Source: Rhodocyclaceae bacterium (GTDB lineage Bacteria; Pseudomonadota; Gammaproteobacteria; Burkholderiales; CAIKXV01). From it: 64,000 nt of DNA. The translations under genes were made by a program, and so were the position numbers. The notes below the pieces were generated by a model. That model saw nothing but the letters and a program-made list of their open reading frames with translations, did no database searches and was not told where the DNA came from. The stretch covers positions 438,039 through 502,038 of the forward strand of contig JADCHX010000011.1 in assembly GCA_020248265.1 (NCBI GenBank). The letters run 5' to 3'. Below are positions 1-9,900 of the stretch, piece after piece; position 1 is the first letter of the stretch, and each line of letters begins with the position of its first letter.

Positions 1-663
1 CCGGCAAAGAACATCCTGTGCGTGGGCAAGAACTACCACGAGCATGCAAAGGAATTCCACCAGTCGGGCTTCGACGCCAGTGCCGGCAAGGATGCGATAC
101 CGGACGTGCCGATCATCTTCACCAAGTGGCCGAACTCGGTGACAGGGCCGGGCGATGCGATTCCCAGCGCCAACGACCCGACGAATTCGGTCGACTACGA
201 GGGCGAGCTGACCGTCGTCATCGGCTCTGTCGCGCGCAACGTGAAAAAGGCCGATGCGTTCAGGCATGTGTACGGCTACACGATCATCAACGACGCCACC
301 GCGCGTACCCTGCAGCACCGGCACAAACAGTGGTTCCTGGGCAAGAGCCTCGACGGCTTCTGCCCGATGGGCCCGTGCATCGTCACCGCCGACGAGGTGC
401 CGGACGTGACGAAGCTGCAGTTGCAGACCCGGGTCAACGGTGAACTGCGCCAGGATGCGCCGGTGTCTGACCTGATCTTCGACATCCCGACGCTGATCGA
501 GGAGATCTCGGGCCTGATGACGCTCGAGCCCGGTGACCTGATCGCCACCGGCACCTGCGCCGGGGTCGGCATCGGCTTCAATCCGCCGAAGTACCTCCAG
601 GCGGGCGACGTGGTCGCGGTGACGATCGAGCCGATCGGCACGCTGACCAACCCGGTCGGCTGA
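1..663 (+). CDS. Fumarylacetoacetate hydrolase family protein, 5' end cut by window edge
   Basis: The reading frame is open from base 1 and already carries family sequence (ILCVGKNY, typical of the FAH fold some 60 residues into the protein), so the true start lies upstream; the GTG at 22 is internal. About 220 residues are visible. Family landmarks are the acidic metal-binding stretch DYEGELTVVIG, the loop GKSLDGFCPMGP and the C-terminal IATGTCAGVG. FAH-fold enzymes hydrolyse or decarboxylate 2-oxo acids or acylpyruvates using Mg2+ or Ca2+ in the cytoplasm, often as the last step of an aromatic or sugar-acid pathway. It is followed at once by a TauD-type dioxygenase, a Bug binding protein and a flavoprotein set, which suggests one catabolic operon. 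The substrate cannot be deduced. The family is certain; the reaction is not. Confidence 0.9.
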   Translation, partial: PAKNILCVGKNYHEHAKEFHQSGFDASAGKDAIPDVPIIFTKWPNSVTGPGDAIPSANDPTNSVDYEGELTVVIGSVARNVKKADAFRHVYGYTIINDATARTLQHRHKQWFLGKSLDGFCPMGPCIVTADEVPDVTKLQLQTRVNGELRQDAPVSDLIFDIPTLIEEISGLMTLEPGDLIATGTCAGVGIGFNPPKYLQAGDVVAVTIEPIGTLTNPVG

Positions 664-691
664 ACCTGGCTGCGGCAGCGAGGCCTTGGCG

Positions 692-1534
692 ATGTGCGAG
701 GGTGGCGGTCTCGAGGTGCGCCGCGTGGCCGGCGCCCTGGGCGCCGAGGTGCACGGCATCGACCTGTGCAGCGACCAGCCGCCCGAGGTCATTGCCGCGC
801 TGCGCCGGACCTGGCTGGCGCATGGCGTGCTGTTCTTCCGTGACCAGCCGCTGTCGCCTGCGCAGTACCTCCGGCTGGCCGGCTGGTTCGGCCAGCCGGT
901 CGACTATCCGTTCATCAAGGGGATCGACGGCTTCCCGATGATCACCCCGGTGGTCAAGCTGGAGCACGAGCGCAGCAACTTCGGCGGTATCTGGCATTCC
1001 GACACTACCTACCTCGAGCAGCCACCAATGGCCTCGATGCTGATCGCGCGCGAAGTGCCGCCGTTCGGCGGCGACACCCTGTTCGCCTGCCAGTACCGTG
1101 CCCTCGATGCGCTCTCGCCGGCGCTGCAGGCCACGCTGGCGACGCTGGCCGGCGTGTCGAGCTCGTCGAAGGCGGACGTGAGCCGCACGCGCGAGGATCG
1201 CATCCGCGATGGCGGCCGCGAAGACGCGCGGCGCGAGTATGTCGCCGAGCATCCCGTGGTGCGCACCCATCCGGAGACCGGGCGCCGCGCGCTGTATGTG
1301 AATGTCGCGCACACCGCGCGTTTCGCGGGCTGGACGGAGGCGGAGAGCGCGCCGCTGCTCGACTACCTGTTTGCGCACCAGGTCAGCCCGGAATTCACCT
1401 GCCGGTTCGCCTGGCAGCCCGGTTCGATCGCGATCTGGGACAATCGGTGCGTGCAGCACAATCCGGTCAACGATTACCACGGGTTCCGGCGCGTGATGCA
1501 CCGGATCACCCTCGCCGGCGACCGTCCGCGCTGA
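692..1534 (+). CDS. TauD/TfdA-family 2-oxoglutarate Fe(II) dioxygenase
   Basis: About 280 residues, close to E. coli TauD (283). The iron facial triad is visible: H102 and D104 in WHSDTTY, and H256 in WDNRCVQH. The arginines in FRRVMHR downstream of the distal histidine fit the 2-oxoglutarate carboxylate clamp. Enzymes of this family hydroxylate substrates such as taurine, aryloxyalkanoates or sulfate esters, coupled to decarboxylation of 2-oxoglutarate. The ATG at 692 is preferred; a TTG two codons earlier (686) is also possible, with GCGAGG upstream. The gene begins 28 bases after the FAH-family gene and is followed by a Bug binding protein, so a shared catabolic operon is likely. The substrate is unknown. 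Confidence 0.9.
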   Translation: MCEGGGLEVRRVAGALGAEVHGIDLCSDQPPEVIAALRRTWLAHGVLFFRDQPLSPAQYLRLAGWFGQPVDYPFIKGIDGFPMITPVVKLEHERSNFGGIWHSDTTYLEQPPMASMLIAREVPPFGGDTLFACQYRALDALSPALQATLATLAGVSSSSKADVSRTREDRIRDGGREDARREYVAEHPVVRTHPETGRRALYVNVAHTARFAGWTEAESAPLLDYLFAHQVSPEFTCRFAWQPGSIAIWDNRCVQHNPVNDYHGFRRVMHRITLAGDRPR

Positions 1535-1596
1535 ATGTCGCGGGCTATGCCGTACAGCCCGGCCCAGGCGGACCCAGTCGGACCCAGGAGGATTCA

Positions 1597-2625
1597 ATGC
1601 CCCGAGATCGAACGCAATATCGCCGGACCGTAGCTGCTGCCTGCCTGGCGGCTGCCATCGGCAGCGCGCCCCTGCCGTTGCTGGCGCAGGTGCCGGCGGC
1701 CGCACCTGCCGCGGCGCAGCCACAGGCGTGGCCGACACGTGCGATCCGGCTGGTGGTGCCGCAGACGCCAGGCGGTGCCTCCGACGCGCTGGCGCGCATC
1801 ATCGGCCAGCAACTGGCCGATGGCTGGGGCCAGCAGGTACTCGTCGACAACCGTCCGGGTGCCGGCGGCAACATCGGCAACGATCTTGTCGCCAAGGCCA
1901 CGCCGGACGGCTACACCTGGTTGCTCGGTTTCGTCGGCACCCATGCGATCAACCCGAGCCTGTACAAGGGGCTGACCTGGGATCCGCAGAAGAGCTTCAC
2001 TCCGTTGGCCACGCTGGCCAGCGTACCGTTTGTCGTCGCCGTGCACGGTCCCCTGCCCGTGAAGAGTATCGGCGAACTGGTCGCACTCGCACGCGCGAAG
2101 CCCGGCGATGTGCGCTTCGGCTCGGCTGGCAACGGTACGGTCAATCACCTGCTGGGCCCGATGCTCGCGAGCGCGGGCAAGGTCCAGTTCACGCACATCC
2201 CCTACAAGGGTGCGGCCGGTGCGATCACCGACACCCTGTCCGGGCAGGTGCAGTTCACGTTCGCCAGCATGCCGTCGGTGATCGGCCACCTGAAGGCCGG
2301 GTCGCTGCGCGCGATCGCCGTCACCAGCGGGCGTCGGGCCGCGCTGCTCAAGGATGTGCCGACCATCGCGGAGTCCGGGTTCCCCGGGTTCGACGTCACG
2401 CCGTGGTTCGGCGTCCTCGGGCCGGCGGGCATGCCACCGTCGGTAGTCACGCGCATCAATGCCGACATCAATCGTCTGCTGGTATCGCGCGACATCGTCG
2501 AGCGGTTCGCGGCGCAGGGCGCGGAGCCTCTGGTGACCACGCCTGCACAGTTCGGCGCGATCATCGCGGCCGATGTCTCGCTCTGGAGCCGTATCGTCCG
2601 AGAAACGGGCGCGACGGTGGATTGA
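1597..2625 (+). CDS. Bug/TctC-family tripartite tricarboxylate transporter substrate-binding protein
   Basis: 342 residues. An N-terminal signal sequence with basic residues and an alanine-rich core ends near LLAQ; the mature part opens with WPTRAIRLVVPQTPGGASD, the standard Bug opening. Later blocks (VDNRPGAGGNIGNDLVAKA, HIPYKGAAGAITD, DVPTIAESGFPGFDV) are diagnostic. The start is fixed by AGGAGG 5-6 bases before the ATG. Bug proteins bind small carboxylic acids or related solutes in the periplasm. No TctA or TctB membrane genes are nearby, so this is an orphan binding protein, common in this group of bacteria. Its place between a dioxygenase and a dehydrogenase set suggests that its ligand is the pathway substrate (inference). 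Confidence 0.95.
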   Translation: MPRDRTQYRRTVAAACLAAAIGSAPLPLLAQVPAAAPAAAQPQAWPTRAIRLVVPQTPGGASDALARIIGQQLADGWGQQVLVDNRPGAGGNIGNDLVAKATPDGYTWLLGFVGTHAINPSLYKGLTWDPQKSFTPLATLASVPFVVAVHGPLPVKSIGELVALARAKPGDVRFGSAGNGTVNHLLGPMLASAGKVQFTHIPYKGAAGAITDTLSGQVQFTFASMPSVIGHLKAGSLRAIAVTSGRRAALLKDVPTIAESGFPGFDVTPWFGVLGPAGMPPSVVTRINADINRLLVSRDIVERFAAQGAEPLVTTPAQFGAIIAADVSLWSRIVRETGATVD

Positions 2626-2627
2626 CG

Positions 2628-3818
2628 GTGGGCTTCGGTAGCGCGACTGCGGCTGGCCGGCCCGAGTTCGCCATCGTCGGCGGTGGCCTGGTCGGATGGT
2701 CGATTGCCTACGGGCTTGCCCGCCAGGGCCGCCGGGTCGTCGTGCACGACGAAGGCGACGTTGCGCTGCGTGCGGCGCGTGGCAACTTCGGCCAGGTCTG
2801 GGTGCAGGACAAGGGTGCAGGCGTGCCGGAATACCACCGGCTGACTCGTGAGTCGGCCGTGCAGTGGGGCGACCTCGCGCGCGGCCTGCGCGATGCCAGC
2901 GGCATCGATACGGGACTGCAGCAGCCGGGCGGCTTTTCTTTCTGTTTCGACGTCGCTGCCTTCGAGGCTCGCGCGCGCCTGATGCGCCGGATTCAGACCG
3001 AGGCGGGGGACTTCGGCTTCGAATTCGAGATGCTCGACCGCGGCAGCCTCGATCGCCGTCTGTGCGGCGGGCCCGCGCTGGGACCGAAGGTGGTCGGGGC
3101 GTCGTACACGCCCTACGACGGGCATGTGAATCCGCTGCGGTTGTTGCGGGCGCTCTACCAGTCGGCCATCGCGCTCGGCGCCACGCATCGGTTCGGTGCT
3201 GCGGTCGAGGCGGTGGATCCGGTGGTCGGTGGCGACGGGTTCTAGGTACGCACGTCCTGGGGCAGCGCCTGGGTACCGCAGGTCGTGCTGGCTGCCGGGC
3301 TCGGCAACGAGCGGCTGGCACGGATGGTCGGCATCCGCTGCCCGGTACGGCCCGTGCGCGGGCAGATCCTGGTCACCGAGAAGGTGCAGCCGGTGCTGTC
3401 ATTCCCGACCGCCGACATCCGGCAGACCGACGAGGGCGGTCTGCTGCTGGGGTCGTCGCAGGAGGAGGCTGGCTTCGACGACCGGGTGACCGTCGGCAAT
3501 TCGGGCGCGATCGCGCGGCGCGCGGTCGACACCTTTCCGTTCATCGGCAACCTGCGCATCGTGCGCAGCTGGGCGGCGCTGCGGGTGATGACGCCCGACG
3601 GTCTGCCGGTCTACGAGGCATCGCCAACCCATCCGGGAGCCTGGGCGGTGTCCTGTCACAGTGGTGTCACGCTGGCCGCAGTGCATGTGTATGGCGTCGC
3701 CGCTGCGATCGCACGCGGCCGCCTGCCGCCGCAGTATGCGCACTGCTCGGCGGTCCGCTTCGCTGCGCCTGCGCCAGGCAGCTCAGACAAGGAGGCGCAT
3801 GTTCCGCAGCCTGCGTGA
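2628..3818 (+). pseudogene. FAD-dependent amino-acid oxidase-type subunit (HcnC-like), interrupted by in-frame TAG
   Basis: A DAO-fold flavoprotein of 396 codons starting at GTG 2628, two bases after the Bug gene stop. The dinucleotide-binding motif GGGLVG is at residues 18-23. Codon 206 (3243-3245) is TAG, yet the same frame continues with good DAO sequence (VVLAAGLGNERLARM, then GLPVYEASPTHPGAWAV) to 3818. A single C-to-T change (CAG to TAG) or a sequencing error would explain it; nothing else is decayed. With the next two genes it forms the three-subunit arrangement of HcnC/HcnA/HcnB, octopine oxidase or D-hydroxyproline dehydrogenase, which oxidise an amine or imino acid at the inner membrane. 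Unless the stop is an error or suppressed, the complex lacks its substrate-oxidising subunit. Confidence 0.8.
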
Positions 3819-4116
3819 CGACGACGTCGATCCGCAGCGGCCCGGGGTCACGCTGTCGGTCGATGGCGAGCCCTGTACCGTGCCGCTTGGTGCCCCGGTG
3901 GCCAGCGCGCTGCTCCAGTGCGGTGCTGTCTCGCGCCTCAGCGGCCTGTCGGGCAGCCCGCGTGCGCCTTACTGCATGATGGGCGTGTGCTTCGAATGCC
4001 TGGTGGAGATCGACGGCGTGCCCAACCAGCAGGCATGCATGGTGGTGGCGGAGGCCGGGATGATCGTCCGTTGCCAGGTCGGCTACCGCACCGCGGCTGG
4101 CGGCGCGACCCGATGA
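3799..4116 (+). CDS. (2Fe-2S)-binding subunit, HcnA/SoxX-like
   Basis: 105 residues with the plant-ferredoxin-like cluster motif C59-x4-C64-x2-C67-x12-C80 (CMMGVCFECLVEIDG then QQACMV). The size and motif match the small subunit of HcnABC-type amine dehydrogenases, which passes electrons between the two flavoprotein subunits. The start is supported by AAGGAGG at 3789-3795. The ATG lies 20 bases inside the 3' end of the preceding flavoprotein, and the stop overlaps the next start as ATGA at 4113, so the three genes look translationally coupled. The exact substrate of the complex cannot be read from this subunit. Confidence 0.9.
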   Translation: MFRSLRDDDVDPQRPGVTLSVDGEPCTVPLGAPVASALLQCGAVSRLSGLSGSPRAPYCMMGVCFECLVEIDGVPNQQACMVVAEAGMIVRCQVGYRTAAGGATR

Positions 4117-5630
4117 GCGAACAGCATTTCGACCTCGCGATCGTCGGCGCCGGCCCGGCGGGGATGGCTGCGGCACTCGAGGCTCGGCGGCACCGGCTGC
4201 GTACCGTCGTGCTCGACGAACAGCCCGATCCGGGCGGGCAGGTGTGGCGCAATGTCGAGGCGATCACCACGCGGCGGCCCCAGGATCTCTTCCTGTTCGG
4301 CACGGAGTATGCGGACGGTTTCGCGTTCGCCCAGCGGTTCCGCGGCTGCGGTGCCGACTACCGGCCCGGCGCACGGGTCTGGCAGGTCGAACTCGCGCTG
4401 CCGGTGCCGAAACCGCCGGCACCGCTGGCGCTGCCGACCGATGGCGCGATCGATACCGGTCCGGACGACGAGGCCGTACATGACGAGCGTCGGCGCACCG
4501 GCGCAGACCGCCATCTGTTCTATACCGACGCGCGCGGCACCCACCACATCGCCGCGCGCCATGTGCTGGTGGCGACCGGCGCCTGCGAACGCCCCATGCC
4601 GCTGCCCGGCTGGACGCTGCCTGGCGTCCTGACCTGCGGTGCCGCGCAGGTGCTGATGAAGTCGGCGGCGATGGTACCCGCGGCACCGCCGGTGCTGGTG
4701 GGCTCCGGACCGCTGGTGCTGCTGCTCGCCGTGCAGTTGATGCGCGCCGGCGTGAAGCCGGCTGCGGTCGTCGGCACCGTGCCGGCCGGAAACCGTCTGC
4801 GGGCGGCAGCACGACTGCTGCCGGCACTGCTGGCGCCCGGCTACCTGTCCAGGGGACTGTCGCTGCTCGGAGCGCTGCGCCGCGCGGGCGTGCCGGCTTT
4901 CGCGTCGGCGACCGATCTGCGGATAGAGGGCAGCGAACGGGCCGAGGCCGTGGCCTTTCGCAGCCGCGGACGCGAACATCGAATCGCCGCGCGGACCGTG
5001 CTGCTGCACCAGGGTGTGGTGCCGAACGCGAGCCTCTGGCAGTCGCTCGGCATGGAACAGTACTGGGATGCCGCACAGCGGTGCTTCCGCCCGGTGGTCG
5101 ACATCTGGGGCAACACGACGCTGCCCGGCGTGCTGGTGGCAGGCGACAGCGCCGGTATCGGCGGCGCCGAGGCGGCCCTTTGTGCCGGCGAACTGTCCGG
5201 TCTGTCGGTCGCGTGGCAGCAGCGACGCATCGACACCGCAGAGCGCGACCGCCGCGCCCGGCTGGCTCGGCGTGCGCTGAGGGCGCACTGGAGCGTGCGG
5301 CCGTTCCTCGACTGGCTGTACCAGCCTCCACCCGCCCTGCGCGTGCCGGCAGGCGACGACACGATCGTCTGTCGCTGCGAGGAAGTGACGGCTGGCGAAC
5401 TGCGGGGGCTCGCGCTCGGCGGCGTGGCCGGACCGAACCAGATGAAGGCTTTCAGCCGTTGCGGGATGGGTCCGTGCCAGGGCCGACTGTGCGGGCTCAC
5501 GGTAACCGAACTGATCGCGGCGACGCAGCACCGGCCGCCGGCCGAGGTCGGCTGCTACCGTGTTCGCGCACCGGTGCTGCCGGTCACGGTGGGGCAGGTC
5601 GCGGGGCTGGACTGGATACCCGGCGGCTGA
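4113..5630 (+). CDS. FAD/NAD(P)-binding oxidoreductase with C-terminal BFD-like [2Fe-2S] domain, HcnB-like
   Basis: 505 residues. An N-terminal FAD-binding motif VGAGPAGMAA (G12-x-G14-x2-G17) is followed by a pyridine-nucleotide oxidoreductase-type fold (AAPPVLVGSGPLVLLLA near residue 190) and a C-terminal BFD-like domain with C420-x-C422 and C450-x4-C455 (CRCEEV, CGMGPCQG). This is the large alpha-type subunit of HcnB, octopine oxidase and D-hydroxyproline dehydrogenase complexes. The start overlaps the stop of the 2Fe-2S gene (ATGA). It closes the catabolic cluster; the 105 bases that follow lead to an unrelated metal-efflux operon. An imino or amino acid substrate is likely from family membership, but is not proven. 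Confidence 0.9.
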   Translation: MSEQHFDLAIVGAGPAGMAAALEARRHRLRTVVLDEQPDPGGQVWRNVEAITTRRPQDLFLFGTEYADGFAFAQRFRGCGADYRPGARVWQVELALPVPKPPAPLALPTDGAIDTGPDDEAVHDERRRTGADRHLFYTDARGTHHIAARHVLVATGACERPMPLPGWTLPGVLTCGAAQVLMKSAAMVPAAPPVLVGSGPLVLLLAVQLMRAGVKPAAVVGTVPAGNRLRAAARLLPALLAPGYLSRGLSLLGALRRAGVPAFASATDLRIEGSERAEAVAFRSRGREHRIAARTVLLHQGVVPNASLWQSLGMEQYWDAAQRCFRPVVDIWGNTTLPGVLVAGDSAGIGGAEAALCAGELSGLSVAWQQRRIDTAERDRRARLARRALRAHWSVRPFLDWLYQPPPALRVPAGDDTIVCRCEEVTAGELRGLALGGVAGPNQMKAFSRCGMGPCQGRLCGLTVTELIAATQHRPPAEVGCYRVRAPVLPVTVGQVAGLDWIPGG

Positions 5631-5735
5631 GCGGTCCGGTCCGCCCGGGCAGGAGGCCCCGAAGCCTGCAAGCTTGGCGAAAGGAGGCACCTGTATACGT
5701 CTTGAACGTGTAACAGAGCCGGTCATTCCGCATCC

Positions 5736-6902
5736 ATGCTGTCGATCCACCGCTGCATCCCAGGCTCATCCGGCGACATCGCGCTCCCGCTCAGATCCTG
5801 CCCCGCCCGGCGCCTCGGTGCCGCACTGGTCGCAGGCCTGCTGCTTACAGCCTCCGGCTGCCGGGAGGCGCCGGTGGCCAAGATCCCGGCACCAGCCCGC
5901 GACCGGCAGGCGACGATACTGACGCCCGAGCAGATCGGGTTCCTCAAGATCGAGGAGGTCGGCGGCGGCGGCGATGCCCCGTCTGCCGCAGTCCCCGGGC
6001 GGGTGGCCTACCGGCCGCAGGCGCTGTCGAGTCTCGGTGCGCCGTTCTCGGGTCGGATCACCTCGGTCTCGGTGCGGCCGGGCGAGCGGGTCAGGGCCGG
6101 TGCGCCACTGGTCGTGCTGCAGAGCGCCGATGCCTCCGCCGCACGCTCTCAGCTCGAGCAGGCCACCGCTCGCGCCAGTGCCGCCGAGGACCAGCTACGC
6201 CGCCAGACCGAGATGATGGCGCGCGGCGTCGGCCTGGAGGTCGAGCGGGTCGAGGCCGAGGCGCGGGCGAAGGAGGCACGCGCCGAACTTGAACGTACCC
6301 GGCGTGCGATCGCGTTCGCCGGCGGCGGGCAGGGCAGTGAAGTGATCCTGCGTGCACCGGCGGCCGGCGTGGTTGTCTCGGTGCGCGCCTCGGCCGGGGC
6401 GATCGCCGAGCCGGGCGGCGAGCCGTTGGTCGAACTGGCCGATCCGGGCCGGGTCTGGGTGGTGGCGGAAGTGCCCGAGCCGGAGGTGGCGCGCATCGCC
6501 GCCGGCCAGCAGGTCCGGGTCCGCGTGCCCGCGATCGATGCCACGCTGGAGGGCGTGGTCGACGGTATCGGTTCCGCGGTGGACGCCACCAGCCGCCGGC
6601 TACCGGTCTACATCGCGCTGAAGGTGCCGCCGGCAAGCCTGACGCCGGGCATGCTGGCCGAGGTCCGGTTCGCCGGCTCGCGCGACGGCCTGTCGGTGCC
6701 GGTATCCGCGGTGCTCATCAAGGACGGCCACCGGCGGGTGGTGTACCTGCAGCGGGCGGACGGAAAGTTCGAAGTGCGCGAGGTGCGAACCGGGCGCTCG
6801 TCCGGTGGCCGGATCGCGATCCTTGAGGGCCTGAGCGTCGGCGAACGGATCGTCGTCAAGGGCGCGCTGCTGCTCGACGGCGAAGCCGAGCTGCTGCTCT
6901 GA
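5736..6902 (+). CDS. RND efflux periplasmic adaptor (membrane fusion protein), CzcB-like lipoprotein
   Basis: 388 residues. The N-terminus is a lipoprotein-type signal with a hydrophobic core ending LLLTASGC, so Cys42 is probably lipidated; the start may lie a little downstream, as no clear ribosome-binding site precedes ATG 5736. Next come a biotinyl-lipoyl-like half (LGAPFSGRITSVSVRPGE), an alpha-helical hairpin rich in Ala, Glu and Arg (about residues 135-190), the second lipoyl half and a beta-barrel ending in GERIVVKGALLLDGE. Such adaptors bridge the inner-membrane pump and the outer-membrane channel. The long His-rich N-terminal metal domain of some CzcB proteins is absent. The pump gene starts 8 bases later. 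Confidence 0.9.
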   Translation: MLSIHRCIPGSSGDIALPLRSCPARRLGAALVAGLLLTASGCREAPVAKIPAPARDRQATILTPEQIGFLKIEEVGGGGDAPSAAVPGRVAYRPQALSSLGAPFSGRITSVSVRPGERVRAGAPLVVLQSADASAARSQLEQATARASAAEDQLRRQTEMMARGVGLEVERVEAEARAKEARAELERTRRAIAFAGGGQGSEVILRAPAAGVVVSVRASAGAIAEPGGEPLVELADPGRVWVVAEVPEPEVARIAAGQQVRVRVPAIDATLEGVVDGIGSAVDATSRRLPVYIALKVPPASLTPGMLAEVRFAGSRDGLSVPVSAVLIKDGHRRVVYLQRADGKFEVREVRTGRSSGGRIAILEGLSVGERIVVKGALLLDGEAELLL

Positions 6903-6909
6903 GGCCACG

Positions 6910-9900
6910 ATGCTGAAGTTCCTGATCGAGGCCTGCGTCCACCGGCGCATTGCCGCCGTGTTCTTCACGCTGGTGGTGGCCGCCTTCGGCGTGCGTGCAT
7001 ACCTCGACACGCCGATCGAGGCCTTCCCGGACGTCACCAACGCCCAGGTGACGGTGATCACCCAGATGCCCGGCTATGCCGCGCCCGAGATCGAGCGTCT
7101 GATCACGGTGCCGGTCGAGCGGGTGCTCAACGGTACGCCGGGCATGACGCTGATCCGCTCGCAGAGCCTGTTCGGCCTGTCGCTGGTGACGCTGACCTTC
7201 CGCGACGGTGCCGATCCCTTCAACGCCCGGCTGCTGGTCGCGCAGCGGCTGACCCAGGTGGAGCTGCCTGAGCAGGTGCAGCCGAAGCTCGCCGCCGAGG
7301 CGACCCCGCTCGGACAGGTCTACCAGTTCCGCATCACCAGCGACCGGCACGACCTGTACGAACTGCGCTCCGAACTCGAGTTCACCGTGACACGGGTGAT
7401 CCGCCAGGTGCAGGGGGTCGCCGACCTGGTGTCCTTCGGCGGCTACCTGAAGGAGGTGCATGTCGAGCCGGACCCGGCGCGCCTGCATGCCGCCGGCATC
7501 ACCCTGGTCGAACTCGACGACGCGCTGTCGCGCTCGAGCAGCAATGTGGGCGGCGGCTTCCTGCGCCGCGGCGAGCAGGAGCTGACCATCCGCAGCCTCG
7601 GCTTCCTGGAGACCGCCGAGGACATCAAGAGCATCGTGCTGCGCAGCCGGGGCGGCAGCCCGATCACCGTCGGCGACATCGCCGACGTCAAGCAGTCGCA
7701 TACCCCGCGCCGCGGCAGCGTCGGCTGGAACGAAAAGCCCGACGTGGTGATCGGCACCGTGCTGATGCGCCGTGGCGAGAACCCGTCGCTGGTGCTCGAC
7801 GGCATCCACCAGAAGGTGCGCCAGCTCAACGAGGAGATCCTGCCCTCGGGCATGAAGATCGAGCCGACCTACGACCGCAGCACGCTGATCGGCCTGACGC
7901 TGGCCACGGTGCACACCAACCTGCTGCACGGCTTCGTGCTGGTGGTGGCGATCGTCTGGCTGTTCCTGCGCAGCATCTACGGCTCGGCGATCGTCGCCGT
8001 CGTCATCCCGCTCGCCCTGCTGTCGGCCTTCCTCGGGCTGCATGCGCTCGGGCTGCCGGCCAACCTGATCTCGATGGGCGCGATCGACTTCGGTATCCTG
8101 GTCGATGGCGCGGTGGTGCTGGTCGAGAACGTGCAGCATGCGCTGCGCCACCAGCGGCCGAAGGACCGGCGCGAGGTGATCCGGGTGGTCATCCAGTCGG
8201 CGATCGACGTCGGCAAGCCCACCCTCTATGCGATGCTGATCATCATCGTCGCGCTGCTGCCGGTGTTCACGCTGCAGTCGGTCGAGGGGCGCATCTTCCG
8301 GCCGCTGGCACTGACCTATGCGTTCGCCCTGCTCGGTGCGCTGGTGTTCGCGCTGACGGTGGTGCCGGCGCTCTGCGCGTTCGCGTTCCGTCCGTCCGAC
8401 GCGGACAAGCAGGAGCCCCGCTGGCAGGTCGCGCTGGCCGACGGCTACCGCCGCCTGCTGCGCTGGCTGCTGAAGCGGCGCTGGGTGGCCCTGGTGTTCG
8501 CGCTGGTGCTGCTCGGTGGTGGCGTGCTGGCGGGCAAGGGCGTGGGCACCGAGTTCCTGCCCGAGCTGGACGAGGGCGACTTCACCGTGTTCGTCGAGAT
8601 GCCGGCGAGCGTGTCGCTGCAGCGCGGGCAGGAGATCCTGGCCGAGGTGCGCAGCCGGATCATGAAGTTCCCCGAGGTACGCGAGACGCTGTCTGCGCAG
8701 GGACGGCCCGAGGACGGCACCGACAACGAAGGCGTCAACGCGTCGGAGACCTACGTACGGCTGAAGCCGCGTGGCGAGTGGCGCAAGGGCATCGACAAGA
8801 CGGCGCTGACCCGCGAGATGCGCGCCTCGCTCGCGGAGATCCCGGGCGTGCGCTACAACTTCTCGCAGCCGATCAAGGACAACGTCGAGGAAGCGGTCAG
8901 CGGCGTGCGCGGCAAGGTGGTGCTGAAGATCTTCGGCGAAGACCTCGCTGCCATGCGCGCGTCGCTGGTCGAGGCGATCGCGGTGCTGCGCAAGGTCGAG
9001 GGCGTGGTCGAACTCGACCTGTTCCGCGACGCCACCACGCCGCAGCTGCAGATCAAGCTCGACCGGCAGGCGCTGGCGCGGGCGGGCATCGAAGTCGCTG
9101 CTGCGCAAACGGTGATCGAGACCGCGCTCGCAGGCAAGATAGTCACCCGGTTCTGGGAAGGCGAACGGGTGGTGCCGGTACGTGTCGTGCTTCCGATCGG
9201 CGCGCGCGACGACGCGGAGCGCATCGGCGCGATCACCCTCGACGGTGCCGGCGGTGCGCGCATCCCGCTGTCCGAGCTGGCGTCGATTACCTCGACTACC
9301 GGCCTGGCGAAGATCAACCGCGAGGGCAACACCCGTTTCCTCGCGCTGAAGTTCAACATCGAGGACCGGGATATCGGTTCGACCGTGACCGAGGCGATCC
9401 GCGCGGTGCGCGAGCAGGTCAAGCCTCCCGAGGGGCACCGCTTCGTGTGGGGCGGCGAGTTCGAGAACCAGCAGCGTGCCATTGCGCGGCTGAAGCTGGT
9501 GGTGCCGGTGGCGGTGCTGCTGGTGCTGGCGCTGCTCTATGCCGCGATGAACAGCGGGCGCACGGTGCTGGCGATCCTGCTGACCGTACCCTTCGCGCAG
9601 AGCGGTGGTGCGTTTGCTCTGCTGATCGCCGACGTGCCGCTGTCGGTCAGCGCGGCGATCGGCTTCATCACGCTGCTCGGGCAGGTGTCGCTGATGGGCC
9701 TGCTGCTGCTCGGGGCGACCGAGGCGCGCCGGCTGGCCGGGGAAGCGCTCGACTCGGCGCTGGTCGAGGGCTGTGTCGAGCGGCTGCGGCCGGTGCTGAT
9801 GGCCTCGATGCTGGCCATGTTCGGCCTGATGCCGATGGCGGTGGCGACCAGCGTCGGGTCCGAGACCCAGCGGCCGTTCGCCCTGGTGGTGGTGGGCGGC

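Noticed and set aside
3243..3245. TAG as a pyrrolysine codon
   Set aside because: The residue position is not a known functional site of DAO-fold proteins, and pyrrolysine use is not expected in this type of bacterium; mutation or base error is simpler.
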